A DNA stretch of 64,000 bases, from the NCBI GenBank assembly GCA_965221755.1, contig OZ244921.1:3224001-3288000 (forward strand). The letters run 5' to 3'. Positions 43,501-52,667 of this stretch are shown in pieces. Source of the stretch: Azophilus sp965221755. GTDB taxonomy: Bacteria > Pseudomonadota > Gammaproteobacteria > Pseudomonadales > Azotimanducaceae. A program made the position numbers and the translations under genes. Each line of letters opens with the position of its first letter. Position 1 is the first letter of the stretch. Below the pieces are notes generated by a model. The model was not told the DNA's origin and did not search any database. It was given only the letters and a program-made list of their open reading frames with translations.

Positions 43501-44682
43501 TCAAAAGAAGGCTTGCAGGCCCGTCTGGGCGCGCCCCAGTATCAGCGCGTGCACGTCATGGGTGCCTTCATAGGTGTTGACGGTCTCGAGGTTCATGACG
43601 TGGCGAATCACGTGGAATTCGTCGGAGATGCCGTTGCCGCCGTGCATGTCCCGCGCCATGCGGGCGATGTCCAAGGCCTTGCCGCAGTTGTTGCGCTTCA
43701 TCAAGGAGATGCTCTCCACCGGCAGGCGGGCCTCGTCGAGCAGCCGGCCGATCCGCAGGCAGCCTTGCAGCCCCAAGCCGATCTCCGTCTGCATGTCCGC
43801 CAGCTTCTTCTGCACGAGCTGGTTGGCGGCCAGGGGACGGCCGAACTGCCGGCGCTCCAAGGTGTAGTTCCGGGCCGCTTGCCAGCAGAACTCGGCGGCG
43901 CCCATGGCGCCCCAGGCGATGCCGTAGCGGGCTCGGTTGAGGCATCCGAACGGACCGCTCAAGCCCTTGGCGTTGGGCAGCAGGTTCGCCTCGGGAACGA
44001 AGGCGTCCTGGAGCGCGATTTCACCGGTCACCGAGGCCCGCAGGCTCATCTTGCCAACGATTTTCGGGGTGCTGAACCCGTCGCAGCCACGCTCGACGAT
44101 GAAGCCCCGGATGACGCCGTCGAGCTTCGCCCAGACCACCGCGACGTCGGCGATGGGCGAGTTGGTGATCCACGTCTTGACGCCGTTGAGCCGGTAGCCG
44201 CCGGCCGCCGGTTCCGCGCGGGTGGTCATGGAGCCGGGGTCCGAACCGTGGTCCGGTTCGGTCAGCCCGAAGCAGCCGACCCACTCGCCGCTGGCCAGCT
44301 TCGGCAGAATGCGCTCGCGCTGCGCTTCGGAGCCGTAGGCGTAGATCGGGTGCATGACGAGGGAGGACTGGACGCTCATCGCCGAGCGGTATCCGGAATC
44401 GACGCGCTCCACCTCCCGGGCCATCAGCCCGTATGAGACGTAGTTCACCGCCGCGCAGCCATAGCGCTCGGGCAGGGTGGCGCCGAGCATGCCGAGCGCC
44501 CCCATTTCAGCCATGATGGCACGGTCGAAGGACTCATGGCGATTGGCCTCGATCACCCGCGGCAGGAGCCGCTCCTGAGCGTAGTTCCGGGCGGTGTTCC
44601 TGACCAAGCGCTCCTCTTCGCTGAGCTGCTCGTCCAGCAGCAGCGGATCCAGCCAGTCGAATTGAGCCTCCTTGTCACTCAT
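43501..44682 (-). CDS. gcdH: Glutaryl-CoA dehydrogenase-type acyl-CoA dehydrogenase
   Basis: 393 residues from ATG 44682, with AAGGAGAACCG in front. FDWLDPLLLDEQLSEEERLV at the N-terminus, GCFGLTEPDHGSDPGSM, GVKTWITNSPIADV, and the C-terminal YEGTHDVHALILGRAQTG, whose Glu is the catalytic base, are diagnostic for glutaryl-CoA dehydrogenase. It converts glutaryl-CoA to crotonyl-CoA in lysine and tryptophan breakdown. It stands alone between uvrY and xthA. Confidence 0.93.
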   Translation of the reverse strand: MSDKEAQFDWLDPLLLDEQLSEEERLVRNTARNYAQERLLPRVIEANRHESFDRAIMAEMGALGMLGATLPERYGCAAVNYVSYGLMAREVERVDSGYRSAMSVQSSLVMHPIYAYGSEAQRERILPKLASGEWVGCFGLTEPDHGSDPGSMTTRAEPAAGGYRLNGVKTWITNSPIADVAVVWAKLDGVIRGFIVERGCDGFSTPKIVGKMSLRASVTGEIALQDAFVPEANLLPNAKGLSGPFGCLNRARYGIAWGAMGAAEFCWQAARNYTLERRQFGRPLAANQLVQKKLADMQTEIGLGLQGCLRIGRLLDEARLPVESISLMKRNNCGKALDIARMARDMHGGNGISDEFHVIRHVMNLETVNTYEGTHDVHALILGRAQTGLQAFF

Positions 44683-44699
44683 CGGTTCTCCTTGCCATC

Positions 44700-44780
44700 G
44701 GGCGTGCGGGTTCGGGAATGTCGGCACCCGATCCACGCGACGATTGCGGAGCTTCGCGCCGGCGGCGAACGGGCCAAGCC
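44700..44780. repeat. Degenerate copy of the dispersed repeat
   Basis: GCGTGCGGGTTCGGGAATGT, CGGCACCCGATCCACGCGAC and GCGGAGCTTCGCGCCGGCGG follow the module order of the repeat with many changes. It lies between gcdH and xthA. Confidence 0.5.
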
Positions 44781-44891
44781 CATTGTACAATGCCGCCAAT
44801 TCCAAGCGGGGCGCTTAAGGCCCGTGACGCTCAACGCCAGCCGCAAGAGCGCTCCCGTTCTGTTGGATCAGGGCAAGGCAGGGAAAGTTCC

Positions 44892-45716
44892 ATGCGCTTC
44901 GTAACCTTCAACGCCAATGGCATTCGCGCGCGCCTGCACCAGATCAAGGCGATCGACCGGGCCCACCGTCCGGACGTCCTCGCCGTGCAGGAAACCAAGG
45001 TTGACGACGCCCAGTTCCCCTTGGAGGCCGTCCAGGCGATCGGCTACGAGCACCTTGTCATCCACGGACAGAAGGGGCACTACGGCGTTGCCCTGTTCTC
45101 CCGCAGCCCGCCGATCGATGCGCAATGCGGCTTTCCCTGGCGGGAGGCCGACCAGCAGCGGCGTTTCGTCTGCGCCAGCTACGACGTCGGCGGACGCCGG
45201 GTGCAGGTCATCAACGGCTACTTTCCCCAAGGCGAAAGCCGTGACCATCCGGTCAAGTTCCCAGCCAAGGCGCAGTACTACCGCGACCTCGCCCGCTACC
45301 TCAACGAGCGCTGCGACCCCGCAGCGCCGCTGATCGTCGCCGGCGACATGAACGTGGCGCCCGAGGACGCCGACATCGGCATCGGCGAGGAAAACCGCAA
45401 GCGCTGGCTGCGCGCCGGCAAAACCAGCTTCCTGCCCGAAGAGCGCGAATGGCTGGCGGCGCTGATGGACTGGGGGCTGACCGATGCCTACAGCCGCCAT
45501 GCCGGCGACCGCGAAGCGCGCCGCTACAGTTGGTTCGACTACCGCAGCCGGGGCTTTGAACGCGATCCCAAGCGGGGACTGCGCATCGACTTGGTGCTGG
45601 TCACCGAGACGCTCGCCGGCGCGGTGGCGGACTGCGGCATCGACTACCGCATCAGGGGTTCCGAGAAGCCTTCCGACCACTGCCCGGTGTGGTGCCGCTT
45701 TGCTGAGGCGGACTGA
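44892..45716 (+). CDS. xthA: Exodeoxyribonuclease III family AP endonuclease
   Basis: 274 residues from ATG 44892. TFNANGIRARLHQIK, the metal-binding Glu in VQETKVDD, VINGYFPQGE, the active-site GDMNVAPEDADI and C-terminal RIDLVLVT ... SDHCPVW are all in place. It cleaves DNA at abasic sites and has 3'-5' exonuclease activity. Divergent from gcdH and convergent with the LptA-like gene. Confidence 0.93.
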   Translation: MRFVTFNANGIRARLHQIKAIDRAHRPDVLAVQETKVDDAQFPLEAVQAIGYEHLVIHGQKGHYGVALFSRSPPIDAQCGFPWREADQQRRFVCASYDVGGRRVQVINGYFPQGESRDHPVKFPAKAQYYRDLARYLNERCDPAAPLIVAGDMNVAPEDADIGIGEENRKRWLRAGKTSFLPEEREWLAALMDWGLTDAYSRHAGDREARRYSWFDYRSRGFERDPKRGLRIDLVLVTETLAGAVADCGIDYRIRGSEKPSDHCPVWCRFAEAD

Positions 45717-45786
45717 GACGCCCCGACGGCAAACGGGCTGTTGCCGGGGCGGCGGCCCGTCGCGCCGCAGCGAGCTGCGGGCCGCG

Positions 45787-46287
45787 TCAAGGGCTGCGCG
45801 CCTGCGCCTCGGCGCTCTCCCGCGCAACGAAAGTGACGCCCGCATCGCCCGTGGACTCAAGCCGCTCCTCGCCCAAGTCGTAGATGATCCGCGAGCTGGT
45901 CGCGGAGAGGCTCCCGGCGGCGAAGGCGGCACCGCCGTGAACCTCAACGAGTTCGCGCCGGGGCCAATAGATGATCCGCTCCCCCGTGCCCGAAGCGCGC
46001 TCGCCGTTGCGCCGGGTCAAGGTCATGCGAGCCGGCGAGCCGACGATCACCAGCCGCTGCGGATCCTCCACTGGGCCGTAAACCTGCGCCGAGTCGGCGG
46101 TCAACCGCCAATCCGTGCCGCTCATCCGGAAGTTCCCCTCGAGACGCAGCGCTTCACCGTCTCCCGCCAACTCAGGAGCCGGCTCCCAAGCGCGGTCGGC
46201 GCTTATGAGCAAAGGCTGCCCGCCGGACGCGGCAACTTCGGCAACGGCCAGCCACGCTAGGGTTGCGGCCTGAGCGAACTTCAACAT
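45787..46287 (-). CDS. lptA: LptA/OstA-like periplasmic LPS transport protein
   Basis: 166 residues from ATG 46287. Signal peptide MLKFAQAATLAWLAVAEVAA, then an OstA-fold beta domain: LLISADRAWE, LRLEGNFRMSGTDWRLTADS, VGSPARMTLTR, TGERIIYWPRRELVEVHGGA and SSRIIYDL. LptA bridges the inner-membrane LptBFGC complex to LptD. It is divergent from lptF and their start codons overlap (CATG), so each promoter must lie inside the other gene. Usually lptA sits with lptB/lptC; the location beside lptFG is uncommon, though the function matches. Confidence 0.82.
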   Translation of the reverse strand: MLKFAQAATLAWLAVAEVAASGGQPLLISADRAWEPAPELAGDGEALRLEGNFRMSGTDWRLTADSAQVYGPVEDPQRLVIVGSPARMTLTRRNGERASGTGERIIYWPRRELVEVHGGAAFAAGSLSATSSRIIYDLGEERLESTGDAGVTFVARESAEAQARSP

Positions 46288-47350
46288 GATCGTTGATCGA
46301 TACCTGGCCCGGGAAGCCGCCAAGCCATTCGCCCTCACCGCGCTGTTGCTGGTGAGCGTGTTCATCGCCTACAGCCTAACCCGTTTTCTCACCGAGGCAA
46401 ACGACGGCCTGTTGGACGGGTCCGCGATTCTCGCCCTAACCGGGTTCAAGGCGCTCATCGCCCTGGAAGTGCTGCTGCCCATCGCCCTCTACATCGGGCT
46501 GATCGTCTCCCTGGGCCGCCTCTATTCCGATTGGGAGATGATCGGGTTGCGGGCGGGGGGCTTCAGCGAGCGCCGCGTTCTGGTGCCGGTGGTCGGCATG
46601 GCCGCCGCCGTGGCCATCCTGGTCGCGGCCATCTCCCTCTGGGTGCGGCCTTGGGCCTACCAGAGCCTGTATGCGCTGGAGGCGGACGCCAAGGCCGCCG
46701 CGAAGCTTGAGGACCTGCCCCCCGGCCGCTTCCTGATTCACGGCGAAGCCGAGCGCATGGTCTTCATCGACGAGCGCGATGCAGCCACCGGTGAGCTGGG
46801 CGGCGTGTTCGTGCGTTCGAACCGCGGCGGCGCCTTGGAGGTGATTTCCGCGGCCCGAGGCAAGCTCACCGCATTTGCCCGCCAGGACGCCCACTTGCTG
46901 GCTCTGCTGCAGGCCATGATCTACAAGCAGGCGCCTCTCCAGGAGCCGGACGGCCGGGACTTGGCGGGGCGTTTCGAGGCATTCCAAATCTGGGCGCCCG
47001 CAGTCGCTCCGCCCTCCCCCGGCCACCGGCCCAAGGCGCAGCCCACCCAAGCGCTGCTGGCCTCGTCCCGCGCCGAGGACCGTGCGGAAGCGCAGTGGCG
47101 TTGGTCCACGGCCGCCTCGACGCTGCTGCTGGCCCTGGTCGCCGCACCCCTGAGCCGCACCCGGCCGCGCCGGGGGCGCTATGCCCGGATTTTGCTGGCA
47201 GTCGTCATCTACGTGCTCTACTTCAATTTCATCGGCGTCGCCCGTTCGGAAGTCGAGCAAGGCGCCCTGACGCACATTTGGTGGGCGCCGGGCGCCTTGG
47301 CCGCCGTCCTGGCCATCGCCTGGCCGCTGGCGCGGCGGGCCGCCCCTTGA
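46286..47350 (+). CDS. lptF: LPS export ABC transporter permease LptF
   Basis: 354 residues. MIVDRYLAREAAKPFALTAL opens the first membrane helix as in LptF; there are three N-terminal helices, a large periplasmic jellyroll domain and three C-terminal helices (ALVAAPLSRTRPRRGRYARI leads into them). With LptG and LptB it extracts LPS from the inner membrane. Its TGA overlaps the TTG of lptG (TTGA). Confidence 0.93.
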   Translation: MIVDRYLAREAAKPFALTALLLVSVFIAYSLTRFLTEANDGLLDGSAILALTGFKALIALEVLLPIALYIGLIVSLGRLYSDWEMIGLRAGGFSERRVLVPVVGMAAAVAILVAAISLWVRPWAYQSLYALEADAKAAAKLEDLPPGRFLIHGEAERMVFIDERDAATGELGGVFVRSNRGGALEVISAARGKLTAFARQDAHLLALLQAMIYKQAPLQEPDGRDLAGRFEAFQIWAPAVAPPSPGHRPKAQPTQALLASSRAEDRAEAQWRWSTAASTLLLALVAAPLSRTRPRRGRYARILLAVVIYVLYFNFIGVARSEVEQGALTHIWWAPGALAAVLAIAWPLARRAAP

Positions 47351-48408
47351 GCTTGCTGGACCGCCATCTGCTGTCGGCCTTGCTGCGCGGCGGCTCTCCG
47401 GTTTTCCTGCTGCTGCTAGGCCTGTTCGGCTTCGTTGCCTTGGCGGAGCAGTTGGAGGACGTCGGCAAGGGCGCCTTCGGCACCTTGGAGGCCTTGCGCA
47501 CGGTCGGTTTCCGGCTGCCCCGGATCGCGCTCGACCTGCTGCCCGTCACCTGCCTGTTGGGCACCGTCATCGGCCTCGGCCAACTGGCCAGCCAACTCGA
47601 AGTCACCGCCTTGCGCGCCAGCGGCGTCAGCCTCGCGCGGCTGGCCCGACCACTGCTGCTGACGCTGCTGGCCGTGGCCGCCTCGGCGCTGATCCTGCAG
47701 CAGGCCGTCATCCCCGGCTTTGAAGGGCGCGCATCGGATCTGCGCGCCCGCAGCTTCGACCACGCCGCCAAGCAGGATGACGCCCACTGGACCCGCAGCG
47801 CGTCCAGCCTGGTGCGGATCGGCGACGTAGCCTACGGAACCATGCCCTCGGACATCGAAATCTACCGGCTCGACGACGACGGGCAGGTTCGCGAGCTCAT
47901 CCAAGCCGCTCGCGCCGACGTCATCGGCCCCGATTCCTGGCTGCTGCACGACGTGCGGGTCACCCGCTTTGAGGCGCAAAGCGTTGCCCAGAGCCGCTTT
48001 GACCAACTGCCTTGGTCCAGTGACATCGACGCTGAGCGGATTGCCGCCCTGCTGCGGGCCGAACATGCCCTCTCGCCCACGGATCTCGTCGGCTACATCG
48101 GCCATCTGCGCAGCAACGGCCTCGATGCGCACCGCTTTGAAGTGCTGCTGTGGCAGTTGCTTGGCCTGCCGCTGGGGCTGTTTGCCATGGGCTTGTTGGG
48201 CCTGCCGTTCGTCGTGGGCAACGTGCGCAGCGCGCCATTGGGCGCCCGCATCACCCTGTGCGCGCTGATCGGCATCCTCTTCTACCTGCTGGAGCGCGCC
48301 TGCCTCCAAGTCGGCCTGCTCCATCGCTGGCCAGCGCCTTTGGCCGGCTTGGCGCCGGACGGGCTCGCCTTGGCCGCGGCCCTGCTCAGCTTGCGGTTGA
48401 AACGCTGA
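47347..48408 (+). CDS. lptG: LPS export ABC transporter permease LptG
   Basis: 353 residues from TTG 47347 overlapping the lptF stop. The same architecture as LptF: helices, LPRIALDLLPVTCLLGTVIG, the coupling region ALRASGVSLARLARPLL, jellyroll domain (TRSASSLVRIGDVAYG) and C-terminal helices. The last 23 bases overlap the convergent metallophosphoesterase gene. A TTG start with TTGA overlap implies coupled translation with LptF. Confidence 0.92.
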   Translation: MSLLDRHLLSALLRGGSPVFLLLLGLFGFVALAEQLEDVGKGAFGTLEALRTVGFRLPRIALDLLPVTCLLGTVIGLGQLASQLEVTALRASGVSLARLARPLLLTLLAVAASALILQQAVIPGFEGRASDLRARSFDHAAKQDDAHWTRSASSLVRIGDVAYGTMPSDIEIYRLDDDGQVRELIQAARADVIGPDSWLLHDVRVTRFEAQSVAQSRFDQLPWSSDIDAERIAALLRAEHALSPTDLVGYIGHLRSNGLDAHRFEVLLWQLLGLPLGLFAMGLLGLPFVVGNVRSAPLGARITLCALIGILFYLLERACLQVGLLHRWPAPLAGLAPDGLALAAALLSLRLKR

Positions 48409-49270
48409 AGGCGGCTTCCTCGCCGAGCGCGAAGCCGCCGCCGTCCGCAGACCGCACGTGCAGGCTCATGCGAACTTGCGCGTCGTTCGCCGACTCGTGA
48501 ATGTCGAACTGGCGAAAGGCGGCATCGGCCGTGGAGGCCGAGCCGACGGCAAAGACCCGAGCCTGGCCGCAGCGGTAGCTGCGGCTCCAATGCCCGTGCC
48601 CGTGCAGCACCAGGTGGGCCTGCGCCAGCACGGCCTTGAGGGCGCGGGCATCGGTGAGCGCCCTGCGCCTCGGCATGACGCCGGGCACCGGCGCATGATG
48701 CAGCGCCACCACCTTCAGCGTCCCGGCAGGAGCTTGACCCATAAGGCGCCGCAGACGCTGCCTTTGGCCGCCGCCGAGGCGGCCGGAGGCGGCGCCCCAT
48801 GGCGTCGGGCAGCCGGTGTTGAGCCCGTAAAGCTCGATCCCGCCAAGCCGCACCCGGGACGGAAAGCGGTTCCGAAAAGGCGCCTCCCGATCCTTGCCGA
48901 CGGCTGGGCTGAGGTGCAGATACCCGCCCCAGTGCCTTTCGCAGGCCGTCCAGGAATCCTCGGCGTAAAGGTCGTGGTTGCCCGGCGTCACCATGATCCT
49001 GCGGGGCGGCGCCAACCCTGACAGCCAATCCGCAGCCGCGGCCAGCTCGCGGGGCAGCCCGAGGTGGGTGAGATCGCCGGTGATCACGATGAAGTCCGGC
49101 TGCGCGTCCTGAACCGCGCGGCGCAGGGCGTCCAGATGCGCAGGCAGGTGGCTGTGGCGCCGCCGCCGGCGCCACGAGGAGTGGCCAAGGCGCCGCTTGC
49201 CGCGAATCTCTCGGGGGCCGACCGTCGATAGGTCAGTCAGATGCAAATCGGAAATATGGATAAGGCGCAT
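48386..49270 (-). CDS. Metallophosphoesterase (calcineurin-like)
   Basis: 294 residues from ATG 49270. IHISDLHLTD gives D8 and H10, then VITGDLTHLG, VTPGNHDLYAED, ALHHAPVPG and LHGHGHW complete the dinuclear metal site of the family. An Arg-rich insert (SWRRRRRHSHL) follows the first motif. Substrate unknown; members act on cyclic nucleotides, phospholipid or sugar phosphates. It is divergent from the membrane-lipid operon, 39 bp apart, and may share its regulation. Confidence 0.87.
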   Translation of the reverse strand: MRLIHISDLHLTDLSTVGPREIRGKRRLGHSSWRRRRRHSHLPAHLDALRRAVQDAQPDFIVITGDLTHLGLPRELAAAADWLSGLAPPRRIMVTPGNHDLYAEDSWTACERHWGGYLHLSPAVGKDREAPFRNRFPSRVRLGGIELYGLNTGCPTPWGAASGRLGGGQRQRLRRLMGQAPAGTLKVVALHHAPVPGVMPRRRALTDARALKAVLAQAHLVLHGHGHWSRSYRCGQARVFAVGSASTADAAFRQFDIHESANDAQVRMSLHVRSADGGGFALGEEAAFSVSTAS

Positions 49271-49309
49271 GGCGTGGCACATAATGGACTTTTGCCTGCA
49301 TCCGGTGCA

Positions 49310-50512
49310 ATGACCGCCGCCCGCATCATTGGACAGTCCGCCGTCACCCTTTGGGGCCTGACCAGCAGAGCGCGGCTGGCCCGCCAGTTGGCGCGCATCG
49401 ACGGCGTCGAATTGTCGTCGAAGGCGCCCGCAAGCCCAGTCGGCAAAGCGCTGCTCATCCGGGCGGACTACCTGTTCGAGCTGCGCACCCTTGAGGGCCT
49501 GCTGCGGCGCGGCGGCGTGCTGATGGACGGCGACGTGCCGGCCGCCGCAGCCGTTGCGGCGTCCCAAGTCGAAACGGCCCAGGCCCTGCTCAGGGGCGAA
49601 GCGTTGCCCGCCGCCGACGACCTGCCGCGCCTTGGCGCGGGCGACCTCGCCGCCTTTGAAGGCGATCTGCGCCTCGCCGCCCCGCCGCTGCTCGAGCGCA
49701 TCACCCGCAGCCGGGCCGCCGCCTTGGAGGACCGCCTGTACGGCGCGTCCTACAAGGGCATCACCGACTTCGTCACCAAATGGTGGTGGCCGGTGCCGGC
49801 CAAGGCGGTCGTGCGCGCCTGCGCCAACCGGCGCATCCCGCCCAACGCCGTCACCCTCGCCGGGCTCGTCCTCATGCTGGCCGCCTGTTGGCTGTTCCTG
49901 ATGGCCGGTCAGGCCCCAAAGGCGGAAGGCTGGCTGTGGGCTGGGCTGGCCCCGGCTTGGCTGATGACCTTTCTCGACACCGTGGACGGCAAGTTGGCTC
50001 GGGTCACCGTTCAATCGAGCCGAGCGGGGCATTGGCTGGACCACGGCATGGACATTCTCCACCCGCCCTTCTGGTACTGGCTGTGGGGCCTGTCCCTGAC
50101 CCCGTTCGAGCCGGTCCGGGGCTTGGGCTTTGATGCGCTGCTGATGCTGACCGTCGGCGGCTATGCGGCGGGCCGGCTCATCGAGGCGGCCTTTCACGCC
50201 CTGGGCTCAGCGAGCCTCTTCGCTTGGCGCCCCTTCGACGCCTACTTCCGCTTGATCACCGCCCGCCGCAATCCCTGCCTGGTGATCTTGACCTTGTGCC
50301 TGCTGGTCGGGGCGCCCTTGGCGGGCTTCGTCCTGGTGGCGCTGTGGACGGCGCTGTCGTCGTTGGTGATGCTGGCGCGGCTCGGCCTCGCGGTCAGCTC
50401 CAGAATCCGCCGCGGCCCGCTGCGGTCCTGGCTGGCCACCCCCGATGCGGCGCAGCGCCATCCCCGCGCCTACCGCACCTTTTCGTCCACGAGGCGCGCC
50501 TATGGCCAATGA
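49310..50512 (+). CDS. CDP-alcohol phosphatidyltransferase with N-terminal nucleotidyltransferase-like domain
   Basis: 400 residues from ATG 49310. Residues ~1-135 resemble a degenerate sugar-nucleotidyltransferase (ALLIRADYLFELRTLEGLLR, no clear GG(x)3R loop). From ~150 there are membrane helices and the full CDP-alcohol motif DTVDGKLARVTVQSSRAG then HWLDHGMD. It probably joins a CDP-linked alcohol to another hydroxyl compound; the product cannot be named. The next gene starts within its last codons. Confidence 0.82.
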   Translation: MTAARIIGQSAVTLWGLTSRARLARQLARIDGVELSSKAPASPVGKALLIRADYLFELRTLEGLLRRGGVLMDGDVPAAAAVAASQVETAQALLRGEALPAADDLPRLGAGDLAAFEGDLRLAAPPLLERITRSRAAALEDRLYGASYKGITDFVTKWWWPVPAKAVVRACANRRIPPNAVTLAGLVLMLAACWLFLMAGQAPKAEGWLWAGLAPAWLMTFLDTVDGKLARVTVQSSRAGHWLDHGMDILHPPFWYWLWGLSLTPFEPVRGLGFDALLMLTVGGYAAGRLIEAAFHALGSASLFAWRPFDAYFRLITARRNPCLVILTLCLLVGAPLAGFVLVALWTALSSLVMLARLGLAVSSRIRRGPLRSWLATPDAAQRHPRAYRTFSSTRRAYGQ

Positions 50513-51350
50513 GGGCGCTGCCATGGACGGCAAGCCCGTTGACGACGCCATCGCCCGCCTCGCCGCCGACCTTCTTGAACGTTACGGCGAACGGGTGGAC
50601 GCCATCGTCCTGTACGGCTCCTACCTGCGGGGCGTGGCCGACGCCATGCCGGACCTTTACGTCCTGCTGAACGGCTGGCCCGCCAAGCCCCGCCTGCATC
50701 GTTGGCTGGGCGCCGCGCTGCCCCCCAACGTGCTCAACCTGCCCTTCGACAACCCGAAGGGCGGGCGGGCCAAAATCAGCGTTCTCACCACGGCGCAGCT
50801 GAAGAGAGCGGTCACCGGCGACCGGCATCCCTATTTCTGGGCGCGTTTCGCGCAACCCTGCCAGCGGCTCCATTGCCGCAACCGGAACGTGGCCGCGCAG
50901 CTTGACTTCGTGGCCGTCCGGTCGGCCGAACGCCTGCTGGACGAAGTGGCCCCGAACCCCGCTCCGCACACCTCGGCCGCCTTCTGGATGGCCGTTTTCG
51001 CCCGAACCTACGCGGCCGAGTTTCGAGCCGAAGGGCAGAGCAAGCGGGCGGCGCTTTACGCCGCCGACCAGGACCACTACGACCGGCTGTTCCAAGCGCG
51101 GCAGGCCAACGCAAACTCGGGAAGAGGCTCCCGGGGCTGGCCCTTGGCCCTGGCGGCGGGGAAGCTCCTTTCGTTGCTGCGCATCGTCAAGTCCGCCCTC
51201 ACCTTCGAGGATGCGGTGGACTACATGCTCTGGAAACTGGAGCGCCATTCGGGCGTGCGCCTCGACGCCACCGAACGGCAACGCCGCCATCCCCTGCTCT
51301 TCGCTTGGCCCTTGGCTTGGCGCCTCTATCGCCTGAAGGCCTTTCGTTGA
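50502..51350 (+). CDS. Uncharacterised protein with nucleotidyltransferase-like N-terminus
   Basis: 282 residues from ATG 50502; ATG 50523 behind GAGGGC is equally good. AIVLYGSYLRGVADAMPDLY near the start has the GS-x(8-10)-D shape of a minimal nucleotidyltransferase palm, with one Asp where two are usual. The rest is helical with FWMAVFARTYAAEFRAEG and a hydrophobic stretch near AAGKLLSLLRIVKSAL. It does not match a family I can name. It overlaps both neighbours, so it works in the same pathway as the CDP-alcohol enzyme and the flippase. Confidence 0.65.
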   Translation: MANEGAAMDGKPVDDAIARLAADLLERYGERVDAIVLYGSYLRGVADAMPDLYVLLNGWPAKPRLHRWLGAALPPNVLNLPFDNPKGGRAKISVLTTAQLKRAVTGDRHPYFWARFAQPCQRLHCRNRNVAAQLDFVAVRSAERLLDEVAPNPAPHTSAAFWMAVFARTYAAEFRAEGQSKRAALYAADQDHYDRLFQARQANANSGRGSRGWPLALAAGKLLSLLRIVKSALTFEDAVDYMLWKLERHSGVRLDATERQRRHPLLFAWPLAWRLYRLKAFR

Positions 51351-52633
51351 GCGCCGCCCGGCGGGTGGCCCGCAACTTCGGCTGGCTGCTCAGCGGCCGC
51401 GGCGCCGGAGCGCTGCTGGCCTTGGCCGCCACCGTCCTGATGGCGCGAAGCCTGGGGCCGGAGCCGTTCGGACTGGTCATCCTGCTGCATACGGCGGCGC
51501 AGGTGCTGCGGCACCTGTGCAGCGTCAAATCGTCGGAGGCGGCCATCCGCTTTGGGCAGCGCCTGCTGGACCGCAGCGACGGACCCGGCCAACCCGCACC
51601 GGCTTGGCTGGATTTGATCGGCGCCCTGTTTCGCTTCGACCTGCTCATCGCCTTGTCGGCGGCCACCTTCGCCGCGGCCGGCCTGGCGTTTGCCGCCCAG
51701 CCGATGGGCTTGCCCACGGAATTGGCCAACGCCGCCTGGATCTACGTCGCCGCCCTCGTTTGCACGGCCACGGGCGCCGCCAAGGGGGCGTTGCGCGGCT
51801 TGGACCGGTACCGGCTGCTCAGCATTCAGTTGGTGGCCGCACCCGCCCTGCGGTTGGCCGGCGTGGCGGCCTGCATCGCTTTGGGCGCCCCGATCGAGCG
51901 GTACGTGACGGTCTGGGGCGCGAGCCTGCTGCTCGAGCACGCACTGCTGCTGGCGAGCGCCGCGCCCTATCTAAGCGTGGCCAAGCTCGGCGCTCCCATC
52001 CGCCCCGCCTTGACGACGCAGCCCAAGCTCGCGCCCTTCCTCAAGGCGGTTTACTGGCAGTCGAACCTGGACATGGCGCCCCGGCACGGCGCGACCTTGG
52101 CCGTCGGCCTGCTGTTCGGCGCCCAAGGCGCCGGCATCTACCGCTTGGCCCGCGACATCGCGGAAGTGGTGAGCAAGCCCGTGGCGCTGCTGCGCCAAGC
52201 CATCTTTCCCGACCTGACCGAGCTTTGGGAGCGGGACAGAACCGCATTCCTGTCGCTGACCTGGCGGGCGAGCGCGATCTTGGCGCTGGTGGGCGCCGCC
52301 TTTGTCCTGGCCGGTCTGGGGTTCGGCGCCGACCTGATGGCCCTGCTGGCCGGCGAACCCTTCCGTGCCGGAGCAACGTTGCTGGCGCTGCTGCTCGCAG
52401 CCGCCGCCCTGGAACTGGGCGCGGCCCCGTTGCGTCCGGCGAGCTACGCCATGGACCGGGTGGTTGCCGTGCTCATTTTGCAGAGCGGGGCGGTGGCCCT
52501 GTTTTTCGCGGCCCTGTTCGCAACGCGGCCGTGGATCGGCTTCGACGGCGTGGGCTGGGCGGCGCTGTCCAGCGCCGGCGCCAGCCTGGGGGGCATGATC
52601 TGGCTGGTGAAGCGCACGGCGCGGCGCGACTGA
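51347..52633 (+). CDS. Oligosaccharide/lipid flippase of the MOP superfamily
   Basis: 428 residues from TTG 51347, overlapping the upstream stop (TTGA). Twelve or more hydrophobic helices. The N-terminal NFGWLLSGRGAGALLALAAT and VLMARSLGPEPFGLVILLHT pattern is typical of Wzx-like polysaccharide exporters; a central LARDIAEVVSKPVALLRQAI also fits. It likely flips the lipid-linked product of the two preceding genes across the inner membrane (inference from operon). Confidence 0.83.
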   Translation: MSAARRVARNFGWLLSGRGAGALLALAATVLMARSLGPEPFGLVILLHTAAQVLRHLCSVKSSEAAIRFGQRLLDRSDGPGQPAPAWLDLIGALFRFDLLIALSAATFAAAGLAFAAQPMGLPTELANAAWIYVAALVCTATGAAKGALRGLDRYRLLSIQLVAAPALRLAGVAACIALGAPIERYVTVWGASLLLEHALLLASAAPYLSVAKLGAPIRPALTTQPKLAPFLKAVYWQSNLDMAPRHGATLAVGLLFGAQGAGIYRLARDIAEVVSKPVALLRQAIFPDLTELWERDRTAFLSLTWRASAILALVGAAFVLAGLGFGADLMALLAGEPFRAGATLLALLLAAAALELGAAPLRPASYAMDRVVAVLILQSGAVALFFAALFATRPWIGFDGVGWAALSSAGASLGGMIWLVKRTARRD

Positions 52634-52667
52634 ATCAATCTTGCCCACTTAAGCGAAGGGCGCGGGC

